A stretch of DNA of 64,000 bases from Pseudoxanthomonas sp. CF125 (GTDB lineage Bacteria; Pseudomonadota; Gammaproteobacteria; Xanthomonadales; Xanthomonadaceae). The notes under the pieces were generated by a model that did not search any database, was not told where the DNA came from, and saw nothing but the letters and a program-made list of their open reading frames with translations. Where the stretch lies: positions 867,853 through 931,852 of the forward strand of contig NZ_FNLD01000002.1 in assembly GCF_900104085.1 (NCBI RefSeq). Direction: 5' to 3'. Both the position numbers and the translations under genes were made by a program. Positions 33,825 to 40,952 of the stretch are shown here, in pieces (the first letter of the stretch is position 1; every line of letters starts with the position of its first letter).

Positions 33825-36176
33825 ATGTCAGATGTCTCAAAGCGTCGTCTGCGTATGCATGTGCTGGCCAGCGCCACCGCTATCGCAATCTCCTCGATGT
33901 GCGCATTGCCCGCCATGGCGGCAGGCAGCGTTGATGTCAGCGGACTGCATTCTCCCGAGCAGACCAGCTTCGACCGGTTCATCGTCAAATACCGCGACGG
34001 CAGTACCGAGCGCGCCAGCGCCGCTTCGCTGGACAGCGCGCTGCGATCGGCGACCCGCGCCGTTCCGGCCAAAGCGGGCCGCGTGCTGGAAGTAAGGCAG
34101 CTGCGCCGTCTGGCGGTAGGCGCCGACGTCGTCCGTTCCGACCGCAAACTGGACCGGGTGGAAGCCGAATCGCTGATGCGCCAGCTCGCCAGCAATCCGA
34201 ATGTGGTGTACGTCGAAGTCGACAAACTCAACAAACCCTTCTTGACCCCCAACGACACCAACTACAGCCAGCAGTGGGGCTACCAGGATTCCGATGCCGG
34301 CATCCGCGCCAACGAAGCCTGGGACGTCACCAGCGGCGCCGGCTCGGTGGTCGCGGTGCTCGACACCGGCATCACCAACCATAGCGACCTCAACGCCAAC
34401 ATCCTGCCGGGTTACGACTTCATCATCGACACCACCGTGTCCAACGACGGCAACGGCCGCGACAGCGATCCCAGCGATCCGGGCGACTGGGTCACCGCCA
34501 ACCAGTGCGGCGGCGTACATGCCGCGCAGAACTCCAGCTGGCATGGCACCCACGTGGCCGGCACGGTCGCGGCGGTGACCAACAACGCCAAGGGCGTGGC
34601 GGGCGTGGCATACAGCGCCAAAGTCGTTCCCGTACGCGTGCTGGGCACTTGCGGCGGTTACGACTCCGACATCGCCGACGCCATCACCTGGGCCTCCGGC
34701 GGTACGGTCAGCGGCGTTCCGGCCAATGCCAATCCGGCCGAAGTGATCAACCTCAGCCTGGGCGGTTCCGGCGCCTGCGGTTCGACCACGCAGACGGCGA
34801 TCAATGGCGCGGTCGGCCGCGGCACCACTCTGGTCATCGCGGCGGGCAACGACAACGTCAACGTGTCCAACGCTTCGCCGGCCAATTGCGCCAACGTGGT
34901 GGCGGTGGGTTCGATCACCAGCACCGGCGCGCGTTCGAGCTTCTCCAACTACGGCGCGGGTGTGGATATCGCCGCTCCGGGCTCAACCATCATGTCCACG
35001 CTCAACACCGGCACCACCACGCCGGGTTCGGAAACCTACGCCAACTACAGCGGCACCTCGATGGCGACTCCGCATGTGGCCGGCGTGGTGGCGTTGATCC
35101 AGGCTGTGTCGGCCACGCCGAAAACCCCGGCGCAGGTCGAAGCGTTGCTGAAGAGTTCGGCGCGTCCGTTCCCGTCCACGCCTTCGCAGCCGATCGGAGC
35201 CGGCATCGCCGACGCCAAGGCGGCGGTGGATGCGGCCGGCGGTGGCGGCGGCAACGTCAATCCGGTGGCCAACTTCACCTCGTCGGCCAGCGGACTTACC
35301 GTCAGCTTCACCGACACTTCCACCGACAGCGACGGCACCATCGCTTCGCGCAGCTGGAACTTCGGCGACGGCACCACTTCCACGGCCACCAACCCCAGCA
35401 AGACCTACTCGGCCGCAGGCACCTACACCGTCACCCTGACGGTCACCGACAACGGCGGCGCCACCAACACCAAGACCAGCTCGGTCACGGTGAGCACGGG
35501 CGGTGGTGGCACGGCGTTGAGCAACGGGGTCCCGGTGACGGGCCTTTCGGCGGCCACGGGCGCATCGCTGAACTACACCATGGTCGTGCCGGCAGGAGCT
35601 TCCAACCTGACCTTCACCACCTCGGGCGGTACCGGCGACATGGATATGTACGTCAAATCCGGCAGTGCTCCGACGGACACGGTGTACGACTGCCGACCGT
35701 ACTTGAACGGCAACGCCGAAACCTGCACCTTCGCCACGCCCACCGCAGGCACGTATTACGTTCGCCTGAAGGCCTATTCCGCCTTCTCCGGCCTCAGCCT
35801 GACCGGCAGCTACACCACCGGCGGCGGTGGCGGCACGCAGACGTACACCAACGGCACCGACGTGACCATCAGCGACAATGCGACGGTCAACAGCCCCATC
35901 ACCGTCTCCGGCCGCAGCGGCAACGGTCTGGCCAGCACGTCGGTGGCGGTGAACATCGTGCACACCTACAAGGGCGACCTGAAGGTGGACCTGGTGGCGC
36001 CGGACGGCAGCGTGTACGTGTTGCACAACCGCACGGGCGGCAGCGCCGACAACATCAACTCGACCTACACGGTGAACCTGTCGAGCGAAGCGTTGAACGG
36101 CACCTGGAACCTGCGCGTGAACGACAACGCCGGCGGCGATACCGGCTACATCAACAGTTGGAGCGTCACCTTCTGA
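33825..36176 (+). CDS. Secreted subtilisin-family (S8) serine protease with PKD, PPC and P domains
   Basis: 783 aa. Signal peptide (to about residue 33, ALPAMAAG), an I9-like propeptide (45-145), then the S8 core with Asp in VAVLDTGI (near 178), His in SWHGTHVAG (near 240) and Ser in YSGTSMATPHVAG (near 411). After Gly-rich linkers come a PKD domain (470-560, FGDGTTSTATNPSKTYSAAG), a pre-peptidase C-terminal domain (570-665) and a proprotein-convertase P domain (670-783). Type II secreted by inference; degrades extracellular protein. Followed by a clear terminator. Confidence 0.93.
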   Translation: MSDVSKRRLRMHVLASATAIAISSMCALPAMAAGSVDVSGLHSPEQTSFDRFIVKYRDGSTERASAASLDSALRSATRAVPAKAGRVLEVRQLRRLAVGADVVRSDRKLDRVEAESLMRQLASNPNVVYVEVDKLNKPFLTPNDTNYSQQWGYQDSDAGIRANEAWDVTSGAGSVVAVLDTGITNHSDLNANILPGYDFIIDTTVSNDGNGRDSDPSDPGDWVTANQCGGVHAAQNSSWHGTHVAGTVAAVTNNAKGVAGVAYSAKVVPVRVLGTCGGYDSDIADAITWASGGTVSGVPANANPAEVINLSLGGSGACGSTTQTAINGAVGRGTTLVIAAGNDNVNVSNASPANCANVVAVGSITSTGARSSFSNYGAGVDIAAPGSTIMSTLNTGTTTPGSETYANYSGTSMATPHVAGVVALIQAVSATPKTPAQVEALLKSSARPFPSTPSQPIGAGIADAKAAVDAAGGGGGNVNPVANFTSSASGLTVSFTDTSTDSDGTIASRSWNFGDGTTSTATNPSKTYSAAGTYTVTLTVTDNGGATNTKTSSVTVSTGGGGTALSNGVPVTGLSAATGASLNYTMVVPAGASNLTFTTSGGTGDMDMYVKSGSAPTDTVYDCRPYLNGNAETCTFATPTAGTYYVRLKAYSAFSGLSLTGSYTTGGGGGTQTYTNGTDVTISDNATVNSPITVSGRSGNGLASTSVAVNIVHTYKGDLKVDLVAPDGSVYVLHNRTGGSADNINSTYTVNLSSEALNGTWNLRVNDNAGGDTGYINSWSVTF

Positions 36177-36201
36177 TCGAAGGCCGCCAGGAAGGCGAGT
36201 G

Positions 36202-36232
36202 GAAACCCCGGCGCGAGCCGGGGTTTCTTTTT
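36202..36232 (+). terminator. Rho-independent terminator of the protease gene
   Basis: AAACCCCGGC / GCCGGGGTTT stem with a GCGA loop, followed by CTTTTTG. It starts 26 bases after the protease stop codon. Confidence 0.9.
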
Positions 36233-36262
36233 GTCCGAATCTGTCGGTTGCTGTTGACGTTG

Positions 36263-36409
36263 CCCTCTCCCCTTTGGGGAAGGGCGGCCGGGAGAGGGTC
36301 GGCTTTTGATCTTTCGGCTAATAGGAAGCGGAAGCAAGAAAGCACGCTCGCTGCGCTCACGCTCCCCTTTCCTGCCCTGCGGGCATCCTCTCCCACAAGG
36401 GGAGAGGAG
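36263..36409. repeat. Inverted G/C-rich repeat element
   Basis: CCCTCTCCCC-TTTG-GGG at the left and CTCTCCCACAAGGGGAGAG at the right form hairpins of their own and also face each other over about 110 bases. This is probably the same kind of non-autonomous element as at 2421-2586. Lies between convergent genes. Confidence 0.65.
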
Positions 36410-36411
36410 GG

Positions 36412-36900
36412 TCAATCCGCGGCTTCGAAGCGATTGGCGGAAACGTTCTTGCGCACCTTGGCCGGGTCCCAGATGCGCCCGTTCATGGCGATGTAGACGC
36501 CGGCGGGCAACGACTGCACCGCGCCCACCGCGCAACCGATGTTGAACTCGGCGTCGGAGCCGCGGAAACGCGCGGGGTTCAGCGCGCCGGTCAGCACGAT
36601 CGTCTTGCCTTCGATGCTGGACAGCACCTTGGCGGTGGCGACCATGCTGTCGGTGCCATGGGTGATCAGCACGTGCCGCGCGGCTTGCGCGGCGATGGTG
36701 TCGCGCACCAGTTCGCGGTCGGCGTCGCTGATGTGCAGCGAATCCTTGCGGATGATGGGGATCACATTGAAACGGAACGCCACCCCCAGCTCCTGCAGGA
36801 TGCGGCCGATCTGCGGATCGCCCACCTGGAAGTCGGACTTGTCGTCGAAGTAGATCTTGTCGATGGTGCCACCGGTGGTGACGATCAGCAGTTCTTCCAT
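36412..36900 (-). CDS. Asparaginase-like protein, N-terminal domain only
   Basis: 162 aa, about half the length of type I/II asparaginases (320-350). It has both catalytic motifs of the N-terminal domain: TTGGTIDK (Thr12) and LITHGTDSM (Thr83-Asp84), plus Lys91. The C-terminal domain that completes the active site in the usual dimer is absent, and there is no leftover of it downstream. Short forms are widespread and their activity is uncertain. Last gene of the operon beginning with wrbA; ATG at 36898-36900. Confidence 0.8.
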   Translation of the reverse strand: MEELLIVTTGGTIDKIYFDDKSDFQVGDPQIGRILQELGVAFRFNVIPIIRKDSLHISDADRELVRDTIAAQAARHVLITHGTDSMVATAKVLSSIEGKTIVLTGALNPARFRGSDAEFNIGCAVGAVQSLPAGVYIAMNGRIWDPAKVRKNVSANRFEAAD

Positions 36901-36905
36901 TTCGC

Positions 36906-37640
36906 TTACTCCTGCGCGCTCCTGGCCGCTTCGGCCGCGCTCGCTTCTTGGGGTGTGGTGAGGCGGTAGTCGCCGTAGAGTTCGCACAGCTGCAGCCATT
37001 CGCGACCTGGCGGAGGCATGACTTGGCGCGCGCCCTCGATGCTGCGGCTGAAAGTGCAGCGCGCCGGCGCATTTTCTTCTTCGCTGTCGAGGTCGGCGCC
37101 TACTTCGACCATGAAATCCATGTTGTCGTAGTCCAGCGTGCCGGTGCGGCCGTGCAGGCGGTAGGCATGGTATTCCCACGAACAGCAGCTGGCGCGGCCG
37201 GCCTCGACCAGATAGCCGTCGATCACCGACAGGTCGGAATAGCCGCCACTGAAGAAAAGTTCCAGTTTTCCGGTGCTGCGATCGATGCGGTAAAGTTCGC
37301 CTTCGCAGTTGGGCCCGGCCCCGCACATGCCACGCACTTCCACTTCGTGATAGCCGTCGCCGTCGATATCGACCAGGTTGGCGCTGCCCATGGTCGTGTA
37401 CTCGGTCTCCACTTCCACGGTTTTCTGGTCGGTCCGGCCGTCCCCGGTTCGGGCGCGCATCAGGTAGCTGCGGATTCCTTCTTTGTCGCAGACCGTGGTC
37501 ACCGACAGCGTCGATTGATCCGCGTTGGTAGCCACCTGTTCGGCGACCGGCTCGCAGTTCTCATCGGCGCGGACTTGCGCGGCGAAAATCAACAGGGCAA
37601 GGACCGCTAAAGCAGCGGGAACGCGCGCAGAAGCGATCAT
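36906..37640 (-). CDS. Exported protein with an acidic Asp-Gly loop, unknown function
   Basis: 244 aa. Signal peptide (MIASARVPAALAVLALLIFAAQVRA), then a beta-rich body with LVDIDGDGYHEVEVRG, a calcium-loop-like motif of VCBS/FG-GAP repeats, and eight or nine cysteines (GMCGAGPNCEG, ASCCSWEYH). Periplasmic and possibly disulfide-bonded. Family not recognised. Its start overlaps the DUF2069 stop by 4 bases, so it is translated within the wrbA operon; the asparaginase-like gene follows after 5 bases. Confidence 0.7.
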   Translation of the reverse strand: MIASARVPAALAVLALLIFAAQVRADENCEPVAEQVATNADQSTLSVTTVCDKEGIRSYLMRARTGDGRTDQKTVEVETEYTTMGSANLVDIDGDGYHEVEVRGMCGAGPNCEGELYRIDRSTGKLELFFSGGYSDLSVIDGYLVEAGRASCCSWEYHAYRLHGRTGTLDYDNMDFMVEVGADLDSEEENAPARCTFSRSIEGARQVMPPPGREWLQLCELYGDYRLTTPQEASAAEAARSAQE

Positions 37641-37984
37641 GCGCCGCCTGCCGTTTTCTTCTTGCCGAACCGCGCGCTGACGCCCGGCCAATTGCCGGCC
37701 ATGATGATCATGACCGCCAATACGACCTCGGTGAGGGCATAGGCGCGCTCGGCAGGCAAGGTATAGGCTTCCATCACCCCGTGGCTGAACCAGAACAGGC
37801 CCAGTACGCCGGCCCAGAACACGGCTTTGGCGTTGCCGCGCAGCACACCGACCAGCAACAGCAGCGGCGGCAGGGTGAAGAAGATCATCGCGGCCACACG
37901 CAGCTTGCTGTCGTGGAACCACAGGGAGAACAGCACCGACAGGGCGAACAGCGACAACGCCAGGACCACGCGCGACGCCTTCAT
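37637..37984 (-). CDS. DUF2069 membrane protein
   Basis: 115 aa with four hydrophobic helices (VVLALSLFALSVLFSLWF, MIFFTLPPLLLLVGVL, VFWAGVLGLFWFSHGVMEAY, EVVLAVMIIMAGNW). Layout and WFSHGVMEAY match the DUF2069 family, which often sits beside wrbA in gammaproteobacteria. Function unknown. Overlaps wrbA upstream and the exported gene downstream by 4 bases each. Confidence 0.8.
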   Translation of the reverse strand: MKASRVVLALSLFALSVLFSLWFHDSKLRVAAMIFFTLPPLLLLVGVLRGNAKAVFWAGVLGLFWFSHGVMEAYTLPAERAYALTEVVLAVMIIMAGNWPGVSARFGKKKTAGGA

Positions 37985-38580
37985 GCCGCCGACCCCAGAC
38001 GTCTGGCGATCTCCGCCACGCGCCGGCCCAACGCACGGGCCAGGATCGCTTCCTCTTCGTTTAGCTGCGGGTCGTCCGCCATGCCGGACACATGGCTGGC
38101 GCCGTAAGGCGTACCGCCGCCGCGCGTAGTGCTCAGGGCCGGCTCCGTGTAAGGAATGCCGACGATCACGCAGCCGTGATGCAACAACGGGACCTGCATG
38201 GAAAGCAGCGTCGATTCCTGTCCGCCATGCTGGGTAGCGGTGGAGGTGAAGACCCCCGCAGGCTTGTCCACCAGCGTCCCGCTGGCCCACTCGGCACCCA
38301 GACCGTCGATGAAATGCTTGAGCGGAGCGGCCATGTTGCCGAACCGGGTAGGGCTGCCCAGCACCAGTCCGGCGCATTCGGCCAGGTCGCGCGCCTGCAC
38401 GTAGGGGGCGCCTTCCTCCGGTTCCGGCGGCGAGGCCTGTTGGGTCACCGCGGCCACCGGCGGCACGCTGCGCAGGCGCGCGCTCATGCCGGCGACTTCG
38501 CCGATGCCGCGCGCGACCTGCTTGGCCAGCCGCGCCACCGACCCGCCGCGGCTGTAATAGAGCACCAGGATTTCCGGCAT
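37981..38580 (-). CDS. wrbA: NAD(P)H:quinone oxidoreductase, WrbA type
   Basis: 199 aa flavodoxin-like protein. FMN phosphate loop at the start (LVLYYSRGGSVARLAKQVARG), GSPTRFGNMAAPLKHFIDGLG near residue 80 and TSTATQHGGQESTLLSM near 112 are WrbA hallmarks. Two-electron reduction of quinones protects against redox cycling. First gene of a four-gene operon (wrbA, DUF2069, exported unknown, asparaginase-like). Divergent from yihY, with 76 bases between starts. Confidence 0.92.
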   Translation of the reverse strand: MPEILVLYYSRGGSVARLAKQVARGIGEVAGMSARLRSVPPVAAVTQQASPPEPEEGAPYVQARDLAECAGLVLGSPTRFGNMAAPLKHFIDGLGAEWASGTLVDKPAGVFTSTATQHGGQESTLLSMQVPLLHHGCVIVGIPYTEPALSTTRGGGTPYGASHVSGMADDPQLNEEEAILARALGRRVAEIARRLGSAA

Positions 38581-38656
38581 GGTCCCGCCCAATCGTTGCA
38601 ATGGCGCCTAGTATCGGCGATGTCGCCGGCTCCGCGCATCGGGTAACCTTCCGGCA

Positions 38657-39934
38657 ATGGAACCACTGGATTCGTTGAACCGCTGGAGCGAACGCATGCG
38701 CGACCGCGCGCGCATGGGCACCTTCGCGCGTTTCCTGGCTAAAAGATTCCTCGACGACCGTCTGTTCCAGGCCGCCGCTGCATTGGCCTACACCACCATC
38801 TTCGCGCTGGTGCCGCTGGCGATGGTCGTGTTCGGGGTACTGTCGGCATTCCCGGTGTTCAATGAATGGAGCGACCAGCTCAGCGATTACATTTTCTCGA
38901 ACTTCGTGCCCAGCGCTGCGAGTTCGGTATCGGGATACCTCAAGCAATACTCGGCCAGCGCCGGCAAGCTGACCGCGGCCGGCGTGATCGCCCTGGTGGT
39001 TTCGCTGCTGATTACCCTGAACAGCGTGGAAGCCACCTTCAACCGTATCTGGCGAGTGGGCACGACCCGTCCCCAGCTCAGCCGCTTCCTGGTGTACTGG
39101 ACGGTGCTTACTTTGGGCGCGCTGGTGGCGGCCGCTTCGCTGGCGATCTCGGTGCGCTTCTTCGCGCTGCCGGTTTTCGCCACCAGCGGCGGCAAGATCC
39201 TGCAGACCTTGAGCCTGACCCTTGCGCCGATACTGATCGAATTCGCCGCCATCGCCGCGATCTACCGCGTGGTGCCCCACCGCACTATCAAGCTGCGTTA
39301 CGCGGTGGCCGGTGCGCTGATAGCCACGATTCTACTGGAGCTCATCAAGTGGGCGCTGGGCGTGTATCTGGGCAGCTTCAATTCGTACCAGAACATCTAT
39401 GGCCAGGTAGCGGTGCTGCCTATCCTGCTGCTGTGGATCTACCTGGGATGGATCGCGATCCTGCTGGGCGCTTCTTTCGCCTCGGCCATCTCGGCGTTCC
39501 GCTATCAGCCGGTGTCCATGCGGCTGCCGCTGGGATACGAGTTCTATGCGCTGCTGCGCCTGCTCGGACGCTTCGACGAGGCGCGCAAAGAGGGGCGAGG
39601 CCTGCACAGCGACCAGATACTCGTCATGGAGCCCATCCTCACCGATTCCCTGGCGCAGCAGCTTCTGTGCCAGCTGGGCGATATCAATCTACTGCGGCGC
39701 GACGAGCAGGGCGAGTGGCTGTTGGCGCGCGATCTGGACGACATGACCCTGGCCGAACTGTACGAAGCCTGCCAGCTGCGCGTTCCAGTGGCCGAGGCGC
39801 ACCTGCCTTGCCACGACGACCAGTTGGGCATCGCGGCCAGGAACGCTCTGGACGAGCTGCGCGTTCCCCTGCGTGTGTTGCTGAAGCGCAGGGTCAGCGA
39901 TCTTTATGCGAACGAAGGCAATAGCGGGGCGTGA
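38657..39934 (+). CDS. YihY-family inner membrane protein
   Basis: 425 aa. Six membrane helices in residues 40-290 (AAAALAYTTIFALVPLAMVVFGV, GVIALVVSLLITLNSVEATFNRIW), with the family signature SVEATFNRIWRV. A C-terminal cytoplasmic extension of about 130 residues follows (QILVMEPILTDSLAQQLLCQ). Once called ribonuclease BN in error; role in envelope biology unclear. ATG at 38657. Its end overlaps the open frame upstream of the TlpA-like gene. Confidence 0.88.
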   Translation: MEPLDSLNRWSERMRDRARMGTFARFLAKRFLDDRLFQAAAALAYTTIFALVPLAMVVFGVLSAFPVFNEWSDQLSDYIFSNFVPSAASSVSGYLKQYSASAGKLTAAGVIALVVSLLITLNSVEATFNRIWRVGTTRPQLSRFLVYWTVLTLGALVAAASLAISVRFFALPVFATSGGKILQTLSLTLAPILIEFAAIAAIYRVVPHRTIKLRYAVAGALIATILLELIKWALGVYLGSFNSYQNIYGQVAVLPILLLWIYLGWIAILLGASFASAISAFRYQPVSMRLPLGYEFYALLRLLGRFDEARKEGRGLHSDQILVMEPILTDSLAQQLLCQLGDINLLRRDEQGEWLLARDLDDMTLAELYEACQLRVPVAEAHLPCHDDQLGIAARNALDELRVPLRVLLKRRVSDLYANEGNSGA

Positions 39935-39959
39935 AATCCAGACCATGGAATCCAGGACC

Positions 39960-40529
39960 ATGAAATCCAAGACGATGTTTTGCGGCGCGATTCTTCTGCT
40001 CACCCTGGCGGCGTGCAAACGCGACGCAGAGGCGGCTCCGTCTGCATCGACTCCGCCGGTCGTGCCGGAAGCCACCGCGCCCGACGCCGTTTCAGGCCAG
40101 ACGACCGCCGAGGTTCCGGCACTCAAGATCGGGACGGTGGAAGGATCCGCTTACGACCTTGCGGCCCATCGCGGCAAATGGGTGGTGGTCAACTTCTGGG
40201 CCACCTGGTGTGCGCCCTGCCTCAAGGAGATGCCCGAGCTGTCGGCGCTGGACAAGCAAAGGGAAGACTTAGAAGTCGTGGGTCTGGCCTACGAAGAGAT
40301 AGAACCGCAGGCCATGCGCGATTTCCTCAAGACGCGCCCGGTGGTCTATCCCGTCGCCATCCTCGACGTCTACAACCCGCCCAAGGATTTCGCCACGCCG
40401 CGCGGCTTGCCCATGACCTACCTGATCGCGCCGGATGGGAAGGTGGCCAAGCAATTCCTGGGTCCGGTCACCGCCAAGGAAATAGAAGCGGTAACCGCTT
40501 CGGCCGGTTCGCCCAAAGCGGCGAAGTAA
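39960..40529 (+). CDS. TlpA-like thioredoxin-fold lipoprotein
   Basis: 189 aa from the ATG at 39960. Lipoprotein signal ending LTLAACK, Cys19 lipidated; Ala/Pro-rich linker; then a thioredoxin fold with WATWCAPCLKEMPEL, the redox-active CxxC. Such proteins reduce periplasmic disulfides, for example in cytochrome c maturation. The frame has earlier ATGs at 39906 and 39945; 39960 gives the cleanest signal peptide and has AGG before it. Followed after 4 bases by acylphosphatase. Confidence 0.85.
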   Translation: MKSKTMFCGAILLLTLAACKRDAEAAPSASTPPVVPEATAPDAVSGQTTAEVPALKIGTVEGSAYDLAAHRGKWVVVNFWATWCAPCLKEMPELSALDKQREDLEVVGLAYEEIEPQAMRDFLKTRPVVYPVAILDVYNPPKDFATPRGLPMTYLIAPDGKVAKQFLGPVTAKEIEAVTASAGSPKAAK

Positions 40530-40533
40530 TGTC

Positions 40534-40800
40534 ATGCCGGCGTCGCGGTTCTGGGTCAGCGGCAAGGTGCAGGGGGTTTTCTTCCGTGCGTCCACTCGCC
40601 AGCAGGCATTGCGTCTTGGCCTGTCGGGCAGCGTGCGCAATCTTGCTGATGGGCGAGTGGAAGTGATCGCCGCGGGCGATGAAGAGTCGCTGGAAACGTT
40701 GGCGCGCTGGCTGCGGGAAGGTCCGCCTGCAGCGACAGTGGCCGGGATCGTGCGAGAGGACTGGGAAGGGCCGCTGCCGCAGGGTTTTCATATCGCCTGA
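40534..40800 (+). CDS. acyP: Acylphosphatase
   Basis: 88 aa, the usual size. Catalytic motifs VQGVFFRAST (substrate-binding Arg) and GSVRNLADGRVEV (catalytic Asn). Hydrolyses acyl phosphates; cytoplasmic. It begins 4 bases after the TlpA-like gene, likely the same transcript. Confidence 0.93.
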   Translation: MPASRFWVSGKVQGVFFRASTRQQALRLGLSGSVRNLADGRVEVIAAGDEESLETLARWLREGPPAATVAGIVREDWEGPLPQGFHIA

Positions 40801-40804
40801 GTGG

Positions 40805-40874
40805 CGTAGGGCGGGCATTGCCCGCCGCGTTTCCGCGCCACGGAAAAGAGCTGGCGGGCAATGCCCGCCCTACG
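40805..40874. repeat. Paired palindromic repeat, CGTAGGGCGGGCATTGCCCG family
   Basis: Inverted pair (CGTAGGGCGGGCATTGCCCG and complement) with about 24 bases between copies. Immediately after the acyP stop. Confidence 0.87.
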
Positions 40875-40907
40875 ATTTCTTCAAGATGCTACGGATGCCG
40901 CATAAAA

Positions 40908-40934
40908 ACAGGGCGCCGTTCGGCGCCCTGTTTC
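40908..40934 (-). terminator. Rho-independent terminator after the chitinase gene
   Basis: ACAGGGCGCCG/CGGCGCCCTGT stem with a two-base loop. On the minus strand it is followed by TTTTTATG, a good U-run for chitinase. It can also work on the plus strand for acyP (TTTCTG). Confidence 0.88.
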
Positions 40935-40952
40935 TGCTTCCAGACGGATGCT

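Noticed and set aside
34505..36496. 663-aa open frame on the plus strand inside the protease gene
   Set aside because: It is a frame shadow of the repetitive Gly/Thr/Asn-rich protease coding sequence, giving Arg/His/Gln-rich sequence without any recognisable domain.
39906..39959. Longer start for the TlpA-like gene
   Set aside because: It would put 18 polar residues before the lipoprotein signal and overlap yihY; the ATG at 39960 gives a standard signal peptide.
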